A stretch of DNA of 64,000 bases, taken from NCBI RefSeq assembly GCF_900107435.1, contig NZ_FNPZ01000004.1:62001-126000 (forward strand), written 5' to 3'. Made by a program: the position numbers and the translations under genes. How positions within the stretch are numbered: position 1 is the first letter of the stretch; every line of letters begins with the position of its first letter. Under the pieces are notes generated by a model. That model saw only the letters and a program-made list of their open reading frames with translations. It was not told the DNA's origin and made no database searches. Of this stretch, positions 26,201 through 35,465 are shown piece by piece. The stretch comes from Herbiconiux ginsengi (GTDB lineage: Bacteria; Actinomycetota; Actinomycetes; Actinomycetales; Microbacteriaceae).

Positions 26201-27667
26201 ATGAGCGCAGCATCCGAGGCCGACGTTCTCGCATCCGTGCCCGACCGCCTCTTCATCGGAGGCAAGTGGGTCGCGTCGTCGAGCGGCACGACCATCGATG
26301 TCTACGATCCCGCCACCGGCGCCGTGCTGAAGTCGATCGCCGATGCCACACCCGAAGACGGCATCCGGGCGCTCGACGCCGCCGTCGCGGTCGCCGACGA
26401 ATGGGCCGCCACCGCTCCGCGGGCACGCGGCGAGATCCTCCGCGGCGCCTTCGACCTGCTGCAGGAGCGCAAAGACGCGGTCGCGCTGCTCATGACCATG
26501 GAGATGGGCAAGCCCCTCGCCGAAGCCGCGGGCGAGGTCGCCTACGGCGGCGAATTCCTGCGCTGGTTCAGCGAGGAGGCCGTGCGCATCGCCGGCCGCT
26601 ACGGCCGCAACCCCGAAGGCACGGGCCAGATGGTGGTCTCGCAGCGGCCGGTCGGCCCCTCCTTCCTCATCACGCCCTGGAACTTCCCGCTCGCCATGGC
26701 CACCCGCAAGATCGCGCCGGCGCTGGCCGCGGGCTGCACCGTCGTGGTGAAGCCCGCCACGCTCACGCCGCTCACCACCCTCTACATCGCGCGCCTGCTC
26801 GAGCAGGCCGGGCTCCCCGCCGGCGTCGTCAACGTGATCACCACGTCGACCTCGAACGCCGTGTCGGCGCCGATCATCGCCGACCCGCGCCTGCGCAAGC
26901 TCAGTTTCACCGGCTCGACCGGCGTCGGCCGGGCGCTGATGAAGCAGGCCTCCGAGAACGTGCTGCGCACCTCGATGGAACTCGGCGGCAACGCTCCCTT
27001 CGTGGTGTTCGAGGACGCGGATCTCGACAAGGCCGTGGAGGGCGCTCTGCTGGCCAAGTTCCGCAACATCGGGCAGGCCTGCACCGCCGCGAACCGCTTC
27101 ATCGTGCACCGTTCGGTGTCGGCGGAGTTCTCGCGGAGGGTGGCCGAGAAGGTGGCGGCGTTCCGCATCGGGCGCGGCACCGAAGAGGGCGTCAGCATCG
27201 GGCCGCTGATCAACGACGACGCCGTCGACAAGGCCGACGAGCTGGTTCAGGATGCGGTCTCCCGCGGCGCCACTTTGGTGGCCGGCGGACACCGCATCGA
27301 AGGAGTCGGCAGCTTCTACGAGCCGACAGTGGTCACGAACGTTCCGGCCGACAGCGAGATCCTGCGCGAGGAGATCTTCGGACCGGTCGTGAGCGTGGTC
27401 GAGTTCGACGACGAAGACGAAGCGGTGCGGCTCGCCAACGACACCGAGTACGGGTTGGTGAGCTACGTCTTCACCGAGAGCCTGGCGCGCGGGCAGCGGA
27501 TGATCGAGAAGCTCGACACCGGCATGATGGGCCTGAACGTCGGCGTCATCTCGAACGCGGCGGCTCCGTTCGGTGGTGTGAAGCAGTCGGGACTCGGCCG
27601 CGAGGGCGGGCTCGAGGGCATCCACGAGTACCTCTCGACGAAGTACACCCTCATCCCCAACTCCTGA
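26201..27667 (+). CDS. NAD(P)-dependent aldehyde dehydrogenase (succinate-semialdehyde dehydrogenase type)
   Basis: A 488-residue ALDH. The catalytic residues are E260 (MELGGNAP) and C294 (GQACTAANR); the cofactor block is TPWNFPLAM and TGSTGVGR. Overall it is closest to GabD-type succinate-semialdehyde dehydrogenases, but the aldehyde substrate cannot be fixed from sequence. GAAAGGA lies 8 nt before ATG 26201. It is divergent from pucR across paired operators and converges on the APH/aminotransferase fusion gene, whose predicted product would be an aldehyde, so the three genes look like one pathway. Confidence 0.9.
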   Translation: MSAASEADVLASVPDRLFIGGKWVASSSGTTIDVYDPATGAVLKSIADATPEDGIRALDAAVAVADEWAATAPRARGEILRGAFDLLQERKDAVALLMTMEMGKPLAEAAGEVAYGGEFLRWFSEEAVRIAGRYGRNPEGTGQMVVSQRPVGPSFLITPWNFPLAMATRKIAPALAAGCTVVVKPATLTPLTTLYIARLLEQAGLPAGVVNVITTSTSNAVSAPIIADPRLRKLSFTGSTGVGRALMKQASENVLRTSMELGGNAPFVVFEDADLDKAVEGALLAKFRNIGQACTAANRFIVHRSVSAEFSRRVAEKVAAFRIGRGTEEGVSIGPLINDDAVDKADELVQDAVSRGATLVAGGHRIEGVGSFYEPTVVTNVPADSEILREEIFGPVVSVVEFDDEDEAVRLANDTEYGLVSYVFTESLARGQRMIEKLDTGMMGLNVGVISNAAAPFGGVKQSGLGREGGLEGIHEYLSTKYTLIPNS

Positions 27668-27678
27668 GGGATCACCCC

Positions 27679-27763
27679 TCCACCACCTTCGCCGACCCGT
27701 CACTTGGTGCCGTTGTGGAAGCCTCATAGCGACGTCAAGTGACGGGTCGGCGAAGGGGGTGGA
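27679..27763. terminator. 28-bp inverted repeat between converging genes
   Basis: Positions 27679-27706 pair with 27736-27763 with one mismatch, around a 29-nt loop. The core is CCTTCGCCGACCCGTCACTTG split by the loop. It ends 3 nt from the aminotransferase stop codon and should terminate both transcripts. Confidence 0.75.
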
Positions 27764-27766
27764 GGA

Positions 27767-30700
27767 TCACCAACCGTGCGTGAGGACTGCGTCGAGGGTG
27801 TGCACGAAGTAGTCGGCGCTCTCGATCGTGAGGGTCATGGGCGGTTTGATCTTCAAGACGCACTGGCGGTCGGAGGTGGGCTGCACGATCACGCCGAGCT
27901 CGCGCATCCGCTCGCAGATCATCGCCGTCTCGAGGTCGGCGGGCTCGCGCGTCGCCCGGTCGCGCACGAGTTCGACGCCGAGATAGAGCCCCAGGCCGTG
28001 CACCGCGCCGATGAGCTCGTGCTTCTCGGCCAGGTCTTCGAGGCGGGATTTCAGGTGGGCGCCGACGACCCGGGCGTTCTGCTGCAGGTGTTCGTCAGCC
28101 AGGATGTCGAGCACCGTCGTTCCCACGACGGAGCTGACCGGGCTGCCACCGGCCGAGGAGAAGAAGTAGCCCTGCGAACGGTAGCGGTCGGCGATGGCGC
28201 GGGTCGTGATCACGGCGCCGAGCGGATGTCCGTTGCCCATCGCCTTGGCCACGGTGACGATGTCGGGCAGCACGCCCTGCTGCTCGAAGCCCCAGAAATA
28301 CTCGCCCAGCCGGCCGTAGCCGACCTGCACCTCGTCGGCGATGCAGAGCCCGCCGGCGGCACGGATCGCGGGGTAGACGGCTCGGAGATAGCCATCGGGG
28401 AGCGGCATCCCGCCCGCGTTGCCGTAGAAGGCCTCCGCGATGAAGGTGGCGGGTGCCCGGCCGTCGGCCTGGAGCCGCTCGATGGACGCGACGGCGTCGG
28501 TGGCGTAGCGGTGGGCGTCGGCGCCCCGGTGGCGGCCCCGGTAGGCGTTGGGCGCGTCGAGCGTGTGCACCCAGGGAGGCCGCGTCTCGAGGGCCTGGGG
28601 GTTGTCGGCGACGGACGTCGAGACGGCGTCGGCCGCATCCGACCAGCCGTGATAGGCCTCGCGCACCGCGACGACGTCGCGCCGGCCCGACCAGGCCCAG
28701 GAGAGTCGCAGCGCGAGGTCCACCGCTTCGGTGCCGCTGTTGACGAGGAAGACGGTGTCGAGCGGATCGGGCAGCAAGGCGGCCAACCGTTCGGAGAACT
28801 CGGCGATCGACGCGTAGTTGAACCGTGAGTTCGTGTTGAGCAGGTTCAGCTGCCGGCCCACGGCTTCGGCGATGCGCGGATGGGCGTGGCCGACCGCGGC
28901 GACGTTGTTCACCATGTCGAGGTAGGGGCGGGCGTCGGTGTCGAAGAGGTGGTGGCGCCACCCGCGCTCGATCTCGGGCGGATCGGCGAAGTAGTGCTCC
29001 TGCACGGCGGCCAGGTGGCGTTCGCGGCGCCGCACGAGTGCTGCGGCCTCGGGCGTCGTTCCGTTTCGCAAAGGAAACGTCGACCGAGGCTCCCTTGGGC
29101 GCGGTTGCAGCGACGTTTGCGGAATCGAACTACCGGCGGTGTCGAATCCGGTGATCAGCGGGGTGGGGTCGAGCACGGAGGGCAGCCAGCCGGGCAGGAG
29201 TTCGGCGGTGGTGAACCACGGCACCTCGTCGAGGGCGACGTCGCCGGTGGTCAGGCGGATGCCGAGCGGCGTGCCCGCGACGGCGATGCCGAGCGGGTCG
29301 CCGGCGCGCACGGGCACCTCTGCGGCTTGCCCCGTGACGGTCTGAGGCCCGGTGGCGGCGTCGAGCGCCGAGGTGACGGCTGTGCCGGCCGTCTGAGTGG
29401 CGGCGATGTCAGGACCGGGTCGAGGCAGGTCTGAACCATCGGGAGCCACGATTCCGGTCAGTTCCAGCGTGAGGCCGGAAGCGGTCGTGAGGCGCAGGGG
29501 CGCTCCGCCGGCCGGTGAACGGTCGAGGGTTCCGGGCCACGGAGCGCGCACGACCTGGCCCGGCTCGGCGAAGGTGACCTCGACGCCGAGTGCGGCACAC
29601 GGATGCGGAGTGCACGACTCGCGGAAGGAGCGCGTCAGGCGGCGCTCGCCGAACCGCGTCGCCGCGGCGGCAGTGCGACCCGTCGTGCCGGCGCCGGCGG
29701 GAGCTGCACCGGAGTCCGGGGCCGCGCTCGCCACGGCGGAGTCCACGTGCGAGGAGCCGGCCGTCCCGGACTCGGGGAACACCCCGGCGACCGGGTCGAT
29801 CCCAGGGCCCCCGCGCGAGGAGCCGGCCGCTTCGGACTTGGAGAAGTCCTCAGCGACCGGGCCCGCACCAGCGGCCGCGTCTGTGAAGGGCCCCGCCGGG
29901 CGGATGCGGAGGGCGGCGGCCGCCACGAGGCGTTCGGCATCCGGCGAGGCGAACAGGCCGGCGGCCAGGGCGTCGCTGGTGGAGGAGAGGTCGACGAACC
30001 GCACCGCCGCCGCCACGAGACCCGGCAACAGCGGGTGCATCGGCGCAGGAACGGACGGCGCCGACGCCGGCGGGAAACCCGCCGCCTGGCGCACCAGCTC
30101 GGTCATCACGCCGAGCGGCACGCTCGTCGCGACGTCGAAGATGCGGTGCTCATGAGCCGCGTTCGCCCGGGTGTAGTCGTTGCCGGGGTCGGTCGCTGCC
30201 GCGTGGTGAGCGCTCACGACCAGGGTGGCGGCCCGCGCCACGACGAGCGGCCACAGAGCATCCGCCTCCGCCGACGACAACGGACGCAGCGCCTGGAAGG
30301 CGCGCACCGCCGGCAGGATCGACACCGCCGACGCCCCGTGATGGTGGAGCACCGACGAGCAGGTCACCGCGAGCTCCGCCACCGCCCAGGTCGACATGAC
30401 GTCGCCGAAGTCGATGATGCCGCATGGCTCCATCCGCCCGCCCGGCACCGACGCCCGCGCGACCACGTTGTCGTCGGTGATGTCGCCGTGGATGACTTGC
30501 CGCGGCAGCTCGGCATCGAGGTCGGCCAGCGCATCCGTGCACGACGACATCGCGGCCCGGAGGCGCGCGGCCAGCGCTGGGCCGGTCACCGAGGGCAGGA
30601 GGTCGTCGACCAGCCGGCCGGCGTTCCGCAGGTCCCACTCGAGCACGCGCTGCGTTCCCGGATGCTCGAACCCGGCCAGGGCGAGCACCGACCGCGCCGC

Positions 30701-31159
30701 GTAGGCGCCGAGCTGTGCGACGACGGAGGGCGCCAGATAGCGCGATCCTGAGAGCGGAGAGCCCGAGACGAAGTCGAGCATCCGCACTAGCAGGCGCGAA
30801 CCACCGTCGCCGAGCGGCACTGCGCTCACGAGGGCGCCGTCGAGGGCGCGGTGCGTGCGCGGTGCGGCGATGTCGGCCGCCAGCGAGCCGAACCGTTCCG
30901 CGGCCAGCGATTGCGCGGTCAGCTCGGCGACGGTGGTGGACGGATGCGCGAACTTCAGCAGCAGGCGTCGCCCGTCGGTCGCTTCCAGCAGGAAGTTCGC
31001 GTCGTGCTGGCTCCCCAGTGCTGCGACCATGCCCGGCACACCGAAGACCGCCGCCGCCACCCGGGAGGCGGATGCCGCGTCGACCGCCGGCGCGGGCGTG
31101 ACGACCTCGGCGAAGCTCCGGGCGCCGGGCTGAGGATTCTCGGTCGAAGACGCGGTCAC
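27767..31159 (-). CDS. APH-type kinase / degenerate M23-like / class III aminotransferase fusion
   Basis: A 1130-residue three-part protein. Residues about 15-330 are an APH/homoserine-kinase-type phosphotransferase with the catalytic HGD (H224) and IDFGD (about 247-251). A low-complexity Ala/Ser/Gly/Pro stretch (about 400-500) holds two similar 19-residue repeats. Residues about 500-680 resemble the M23-peptidase-like domain of this family but lack its zinc ligands. Residues about 700-1130 are a class III PLP enzyme with DEVQVGYGR and the Schiff-base lysine K972 (TVAKAMGNG). Relatives include ethanolamine-phosphate phospho-lyases, so kinase plus phospho-lyase in one chain is plausible. GTG 31159 is chosen; TTG 31198 is an in-frame alternative. 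A palindromic element encodes the linker before the PLP domain. Confidence 0.87.
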   Translation of the reverse strand: MTASSTENPQPGARSFAEVVTPAPAVDAASASRVAAAVFGVPGMVAALGSQHDANFLLEATDGRRLLLKFAHPSTTVAELTAQSLAAERFGSLAADIAAPRTHRALDGALVSAVPLGDGGSRLLVRMLDFVSGSPLSGSRYLAPSVVAQLGAYAARSVLALAGFEHPGTQRVLEWDLRNAGRLVDDLLPSVTGPALAARLRAAMSSCTDALADLDAELPRQVIHGDITDDNVVARASVPGGRMEPCGIIDFGDVMSTWAVAELAVTCSSVLHHHGASAVSILPAVRAFQALRPLSSAEADALWPLVVARAATLVVSAHHAAATDPGNDYTRANAAHEHRIFDVATSVPLGVMTELVRQAAGFPPASAPSVPAPMHPLLPGLVAAAVRFVDLSSTSDALAAGLFASPDAERLVAAAALRIRPAGPFTDAAAGAGPVAEDFSKSEAAGSSRGGPGIDPVAGVFPESGTAGSSHVDSAVASAAPDSGAAPAGAGTTGRTAAAATRFGERRLTRSFRESCTPHPCAALGVEVTFAEPGQVVRAPWPGTLDRSPAGGAPLRLTTASGLTLELTGIVAPDGSDLPRPGPDIAATQTAGTAVTSALDAATGPQTVTGQAAEVPVRAGDPLGIAVAGTPLGIRLTTGDVALDEVPWFTTAELLPGWLPSVLDPTPLITGFDTAGSSIPQTSLQPRPREPRSTFPLRNGTTPEAAALVRRRERHLAAVQEHYFADPPEIERGWRHHLFDTDARPYLDMVNNVAAVGHAHPRIAEAVGRQLNLLNTNSRFNYASIAEFSERLAALLPDPLDTVFLVNSGTEAVDLALRLSWAWSGRRDVVAVREAYHGWSDAADAVSTSVADNPQALETRPPWVHTLDAPNAYRGRHRGADAHRYATDAVASIERLQADGRAPATFIAEAFYGNAGGMPLPDGYLRAVYPAIRAAGGLCIADEVQVGYGRLGEYFWGFEQQGVLPDIVTVAKAMGNGHPLGAVITTRAIADRYRSQGYFFSSAGGSPVSSVVGTTVLDILADEHLQQNARVVGAHLKSRLEDLAEKHELIGAVHGLGLYLGVELVRDRATREPADLETAMICERMRELGVIVQPTSDRQCVLKIKPPMTLTIESADYFVHTLDAVLTHGW
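29058..29130. repeat. Coding copy of a 73-nt palindromic element
   Basis: This segment has the same total length (29+15+29 nt) as the intergenic palindrome at 38985-39057. The right arm (29102-29130) matches that element's right arm at 25 of 29 positions, sharing CGGTTGC, GCGACGTTTGCG and TCGAAC. The left arm is decayed: self-pairing is about 19 of 29. It lies in frame in the linker just before the aminotransferase domain (about residues 677-701 of the fusion protein). Confidence 0.65.
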
Positions 31160-31181
31160 GCCCCCATCTTGGCATCCGCTC

Positions 31182-31233
31182 TTGACAGAGCGCAGCAAGC
31201 CTGATTGGTTAGTTACATGAGTAATGAACCAAT
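31182..31233 (+). promoter_or_regulatory. Promoter and 30-bp operator of the GntR-ABC operon
   Basis: TTGACA (31182-31187) is a consensus -35; a poor -10 (TTGGTT) follows 17 bp later. The region 31204-31233 is a nested palindrome: ATTGGTT (31204-31210) with AACCAAT (31227-31233), enclosing TTAC (31213-31216) with GTAA (31221-31224) around ATGA. It overlaps the -10 region and lies 14 nt before the gntR ATG, as expected for autorepression by a YtrA-type GntR protein. Confidence 0.7.
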
Positions 31234-31247
31234 GAACGGTCGTAGCG

Positions 31248-31604
31248 ATGGATGAGTCGCGGCCGATCTTCGTTCAGATCGCGGAACAGATCGAGAACGA
31301 CATCATCGCCGGCATCCTGCCCGAAGAGGGTCAGGTGCCGTCGACGAACGAGTTCGCGGCGTTCCACCGCATCAACCCGGCGACCGCCGGAAAAGGCGTG
31401 AACCTGCTCGTCGACGACGGGGTTCTGTACAAGAAGAGGGGAATCGGCATGTTCGTGGCAGCCGGGGCGCGCGACCGGCTGGTCGCCAAGCGTCGCGACC
31501 AGTTCCAGAGCGAATACGTCAGGCCGCTCGTCACCGAGGCCGGCAAGCTCGGCATCTCGGAGACGCAGCTGGTCGAGATGATCAGACAGGAGGGCGCCGA
31601 ATGA
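31248..31604 (+). CDS. GntR regulator, YtrA subfamily
   Basis: A 118-residue regulator with only the winged helix of the GntR family (PIFVQIAEQIENDIIAGIL, then NEFAAFHRINPATAGKGVNLL) and a short C-terminal dimerising helix, the YtrA pattern. Such proteins repress the ABC transporter operon they head. ATG 31248 follows a 30-bp palindromic operator, and its stop overlaps the ATG of the ABC ATPase gene (ATGA), so the three genes form an operon. Confidence 0.93.
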   Translation: MDESRPIFVQIAEQIENDIIAGILPEEGQVPSTNEFAAFHRINPATAGKGVNLLVDDGVLYKKRGIGMFVAAGARDRLVAKRRDQFQSEYVRPLVTEAGKLGISETQLVEMIRQEGAE

Positions 31605-32491
31605 GCGCGGTGATCGAGGTCTCCGGCCTCAGCAAACGGTTCAAGAACGTCACGGCCGTCGATGACGTCGACTTCTCCGTCGAGGAGAACACGATCTGCG
31701 GCCTCCTCGGCCGCAACGGCGCCGGCAAGACCACGCTGATGCAGCTCCTGACGGGTCAGGATTTCGCGACCCGCGGCAGCATCCGCGTCTTCGGAGAGAC
31801 GCCGGTGGAGAACAGGAACGTGCTCCAGCGCGTCTGCTTCATCAAGGAGAGCCAGAAGTACCCGGAGGAGTTCACCGCGAAGCACGTCTTCCGCAGCGCT
31901 CCCTGGTTCTTCCCGAACTGGGACGCCGAGTTCGCCGGGCGGCTGATCGACGACTTCCGGGTGCCGTTGACCCGGCGCATCAAGAAGCTCTCGCGCGGCC
32001 AGCTCTCCTCCATCGGCGTGATCCTGGGGCTCGCCTCGCGCGCCCCGCTCACCTTCTTCGACGAGCCCTACCTCGGGCTGGATGCGGTGGCGCGGCAGAT
32101 CTTCTACGACCGCCTGCTCGCCGACTACGCCGCGCATCCGCGCACCGTCATTCTCTCCACCCACCTGATCGACGAGGTGTCCAACCTGCTCGAGCACGTC
32201 TTCGTGATCGACGAAGGCCGGCTCATCATCGATCAGGATGCCGACAGCCTCCGCGGCTCGGCGGTCACCGTCGTCGGCACGCGCGCCGCGGTCGACGCCT
32301 TCGTCGCCCGTCGTGAGGTGCTCCACACCGATCACCTCGGCGGACTCGCCTCCGTCACCGTCGACCGGCTCAGCCAGAGCGAGCGTGTCGAGGCCACCGA
32401 AGCCGGCCTCGAGCTGTCGCCCGTGTCGCTGCAGCAGCTGGTCGTGCAGAAGACCAACATCCCACACCAGGAATTCGAGCAGAGCGCATGA
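31601..32491 (+). CDS. ABC transporter ATP-binding protein
   Basis: A 296-residue ATPase with Walker A GRNGAGKT (37-44), signature LSRGQLSS, Walker B LTFFDEPYLGLD and the His switch STHLIDEV. It is of the YtrB/CcmA type that pairs with small membrane partners controlled by YtrA-like regulators; related systems respond to cell-wall antibiotics or envelope stress. The signature has R in place of the usual G at position 3 (LSRGQ). It overlaps both neighbours by 4 nt. Confidence 0.92.
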   Translation: MSAVIEVSGLSKRFKNVTAVDDVDFSVEENTICGLLGRNGAGKTTLMQLLTGQDFATRGSIRVFGETPVENRNVLQRVCFIKESQKYPEEFTAKHVFRSAPWFFPNWDAEFAGRLIDDFRVPLTRRIKKLSRGQLSSIGVILGLASRAPLTFFDEPYLGLDAVARQIFYDRLLADYAAHPRTVILSTHLIDEVSNLLEHVFVIDEGRLIIDQDADSLRGSAVTVVGTRAAVDAFVARREVLHTDHLGGLASVTVDRLSQSERVEATEAGLELSPVSLQQLVVQKTNIPHQEFEQSA

Positions 32492-33276
32492 CCACACACA
32501 CCCTCACCGACGCAGCGCCCACGACCGCGGCGGCTCCCGGCGGAAGCCGCATCACGGCCGTGATGAAGCTGCACCTCGTCAACCGGTTCAGCGTGTTCGC
32601 GATCCCGTGGATGATCCTGGGCTTCGTTCTGCTGATCAACGTGATCATCTGGTGGATCATCGTGTCGGCCACCCGCGACCCCGATGCGGTGGCGGATGCG
32701 CAAGACGGTCTGCAATACAGCGGCGCGACCTTCTACATCTTCGTCTACATGATGGTGCTCGGCATCCAGGGTGTCGCGCTCACCTTTCCGTTCGCACTCG
32801 GCTTGAGCGTCACCCGGCGCGACTTCTGGCTCGGCAGCGCGCTCGGTTTCGGTGTGCTCTCGGCCCTCTACAGCGCCGGGATGACGGCGCTCGCCGTGAT
32901 CGAGCAGGTCACGAACGGCTGGGGCCTGGGGGGCCGGATGTTCACGGCGCTCTACTTCGGCGCCGCCGACGAGGCCTGGTGGTTGCGCTTCCTGATCTTC
33001 TTCGTGATCTTCCTGTTCTTCTTCTTCGTCGGTTCGGCGATCGCCACGATCTACCTGCGCTGGCGGGTGAACGGCATGTTGGTGTTCTTCGCCGGCCTCG
33101 CGCTGGTTCTCGTCGGACTCCTGGCGCTCGTGATCTTCACCGACAGCTGGCCCGCTGTGGGTGCGTGGTTCGCTCAGAACGGCACGGTTGGCGTGGTGTT
33201 CTGGAGTCTCGTGCCCACCGCGTTCGCGGCTCTCACCGGCTTCGTGCTGCTGCGCCGAGCCACCCCGAAGAACTGA
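32488..33276 (+). CDS. ABC transporter membrane subunit
   Basis: A 262-residue membrane protein with about six hydrophobic segments: roughly 33-57, 80-105, 118-140, 168-192, 195-220 and 235-255. It begins after a polar N-terminus rich in Thr and Ala. No specific family motif is evident; from its position it is the permease partner of the ATPase upstream. The stop is followed by a 12-bp-stem terminator. Its substrate is unknown. Confidence 0.85.
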   Translation: MTTHTLTDAAPTTAAAPGGSRITAVMKLHLVNRFSVFAIPWMILGFVLLINVIIWWIIVSATRDPDAVADAQDGLQYSGATFYIFVYMMVLGIQGVALTFPFALGLSVTRRDFWLGSALGFGVLSALYSAGMTALAVIEQVTNGWGLGGRMFTALYFGAADEAWWLRFLIFFVIFLFFFFVGSAIATIYLRWRVNGMLVFFAGLALVLVGLLALVIFTDSWPAVGAWFAQNGTVGVVFWSLVPTAFAALTGFVLLRRATPKN

Positions 33277-33278
33277 GT

Positions 33279-33313
33279 CGGCCGGGGCCCACCTCGGTGG
33301 CGGGCCCCGGCCG
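33279..33313. terminator. Bidirectional terminator, 12-bp stem
   Basis: CGGCCGGGGCCC (33279-33290) pairs with GGGCCCCGGCCG (33302-33313) around 11 nt. It lies between converging transporter operons, 4 nt from the exporter stop codon. Confidence 0.8.
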
Positions 33314-33316
33314 CGC

Positions 33317-35203
33317 TCACACCAGCAGCTGGTGCTTCGCCAGTTCGCGATAGAGCGGGGTGGATGCGACGAGCTCGGAGTGCGTGCCCACCCCCACTAC
33401 GCGGCCGTGGTCGACGACGACGATCTGATCGGAGTCGACCACGGTCGAGAGCCGGTGCGCGATCACGATCAGCGAGCGGTTCTCGGCCACGGCGTCGATC
33501 GCCTCGCGGAGCATCTGTTCGTTCAATCCGTCGAGCGATGACGTCGACTCGTCGAGCAGGAGCACCGGGGGAGCGGCCAGCAGGGCCCGCGCGATGGCCA
33601 GGCGCTGGCGCTCGCCACCGGAGAGCATGACGCCGTCTTCGCCGACTGCCGCGTCGAGCCCCTCGGGGGAACGGGAGAGCACCTCGCCGAGGTTCACGGC
33701 GTGGAGCACCTCCACGCAGTCGGCGTCGGTGGCCTCGGGCGAGCCGAGCAGCAGGTTCTGGCGGATGCTGCCGGCCAGCACCGGAGCATCCTGCTCCACG
33801 TAGCCGATCTGCGATCGCAGTTCGACGCGGTCGAGCTGCCGCACGTCGACGCCGCCGAAGCGCACGGCCCCGGAGGTGGGGTCGTAGAAACGCTCGATCA
33901 GGGCGAGGATGGTCGACTTGCCGGCACCAGAGGGGCCCACGATGGCGGTGCGCTTGCCACGGCCGGCGGCGAAGCTGATGCCGTGCAGCACACCCGTCTC
34001 GACCTCTTCCTTCTCGGCGCCCTGCTCTGAGGAGTCACCCGGGGCGACCTTCTCGTCGTAGCGGAAGTGCACGTTCTCGAACTCGATCGCCGGAGCATCC
34101 GGGGATGCCGAGCCCGGCGCCGCGAGAGCCGCGATCGCCCGGTCGTCCTGCCCCTCGATCGGCAGGTCGACGATCTCCTGGATGCGGCCGAGTGCACCGA
34201 GTGCCTGGTTCACCGAGTTGATGGCGCCGAACGCCTGGCCGAGCGGCATGATCATCATGAACAGGAACAGGATGAACGACACCAGGCTCGCGATGGTGAT
34301 GGCTCCGGAGGCCACGCGGAATCCACCGACGCCGAGCACCACGAGGAATGAGACCTGCAGTGCGATGCCCGCGATCGGCACCACGAGGGCCGAGATCTTC
34401 GCGACCTTCACGCCCTGCTCCCACGCGCCCTGAGCATCCTTGTCGACCGCCGCGATCTCGCGCTCGGTGGCGTTCGAGGCCCGCACGGTGCGGATGGCGC
34501 TGATCGAGCGCTCGACCGCCGCTGCCAGGTCGCCCACCTTCTCCTGCTGCTTGCGGCTCGCCGTGCGCACCCGGCCCGAGATCGAGACGACCGTCACCAC
34601 GGAGACGGCGATCACGAGCACGGTGAGGCCGAGCAGCACGGGGTCGATGACGAGCATCGCGATCAGGGCGCCGAAGAACACCAGCGAACCGCCGATGGCA
34701 TCCACGAGGCCCTGGGTGATCACGGCGTAGAGCAGGGTGGTGTCGGAGCCGACGCGCGACACCAGGTCGCCGGTACGGCGGGTGTCGAACTGGCTGATCG
34801 GGAGGCGGAGCATCCGGTGCACCAGCTGACGGCGGGCGGACAGCACCACGCTCGTGCCGGTGCGCTGCAGCAGGTAGTGCTGGAAACCGCTGATGAGGCC
34901 CGAGATGATGACGAGCGCGATGAGCGCCCAGACCAGCATGTCGAGCGGGTTGCCCGCCTGCACGACCGTGATCACCTGGCTCACGAGCAGCGGCTGCGCC
35001 AGGCTCGCCGCGGCGCCGAGGATGCTCAGCACGATCACGACCGAGAGCACCTTCTTGTGCTCGAACAGGAAGGGAAGCAGCTGGCGGAACTTCGCGCGCG
35101 GGCCCTCGTCGGGCTTGCCGCCGCGGCCTCGGCCGAACGGACTCCGCGAGCGCGGGGCGGGGCGGTCGTCTTCCTTCTCAGGCGTGGACGTGGTGGTCGA
35201 CAT
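33317..35203 (-). CDS. ABC multidrug exporter (fused membrane and ATPase domains)
   Basis: A 628-residue half-transporter of the BmrA/MsbA type. Six membrane helices span about 50-340, and the ATPase domain has Walker A GPSGAGKS, Q-loop, signature LSGGERQR and Walker B VLLLDESTSSLD, ending with the H-loop IAHRLSTV. It should work as a homodimer exporting drugs or lipids. An acidic insert (VAPGDSSEQGAEKEEVETG) lies early in the ATPase domain. It follows a small HTH gene by 45 nt on the same strand, so expression is probably controlled by the two TGTCAA-N6-TTGACA operators upstream of that gene. Confidence 0.94.
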   Translation of the reverse strand: MSTTTSTPEKEDDRPAPRSRSPFGRGRGGKPDEGPRAKFRQLLPFLFEHKKVLSVVIVLSILGAAASLAQPLLVSQVITVVQAGNPLDMLVWALIALVIISGLISGFQHYLLQRTGTSVVLSARRQLVHRMLRLPISQFDTRRTGDLVSRVGSDTTLLYAVITQGLVDAIGGSLVFFGALIAMLVIDPVLLGLTVLVIAVSVVTVVSISGRVRTASRKQQEKVGDLAAAVERSISAIRTVRASNATEREIAAVDKDAQGAWEQGVKVAKISALVVPIAGIALQVSFLVVLGVGGFRVASGAITIASLVSFILFLFMMIMPLGQAFGAINSVNQALGALGRIQEIVDLPIEGQDDRAIAALAAPGSASPDAPAIEFENVHFRYDEKVAPGDSSEQGAEKEEVETGVLHGISFAAGRGKRTAIVGPSGAGKSTILALIERFYDPTSGAVRFGGVDVRQLDRVELRSQIGYVEQDAPVLAGSIRQNLLLGSPEATDADCVEVLHAVNLGEVLSRSPEGLDAAVGEDGVMLSGGERQRLAIARALLAAPPVLLLDESTSSLDGLNEQMLREAIDAVAENRSLIVIAHRLSTVVDSDQIVVVDHGRVVGVGTHSELVASTPLYRELAKHQLLV

Positions 35204-35248
35204 GGTCTTCTTTCTGTGCGGAGTGCGGATGCCGGTGGGGGCGAGTGG

Positions 35249-35464
35249 TCAGTGCCGCCCGTATTTCTTGTGCACAGCCTGGCGTGAGACGCCGAGCGCG
35301 AGCGCGATCAGCTGCCAGGAGGCGTTGGCGTTGCGGGCGCGGCGCACGGCCACGGCCTCGATGCGGTCGAGTTCGTGCCGCAGTTTCGCCACGGCCCGGA
35401 GCGAGACGATCGGGTCGTTGCTCCCCGCATCCGCCGCCAGCGTGTGCACATCGGTGACATCCAT
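35249..35464 (-). CDS. Small helix-turn-helix regulator, 71 aa
   Basis: A 71-residue DNA-binding protein. The C-terminal helix-turn-helix is ASWQLIALALGVSRQAVHKK (about 48-67), and the N-terminal half is a helix likely to dimerise. Proteins of this size occur in front of transporter or Clp-related genes in actinobacteria; I recognise no named family. ATG 35464 directly follows a promoter whose -35 and -10 lie in two perfect inverted repeats, so autoregulation is likely. It is cotranscribed with the ABC exporter. Confidence 0.85.
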   Translation of the reverse strand: MDVTDVHTLAADAGSNDPIVSLRAVAKLRHELDRIEAVAVRRARNANASWQLIALALGVSRQAVHKKYGRH

Positions 35465-35465
35465 G

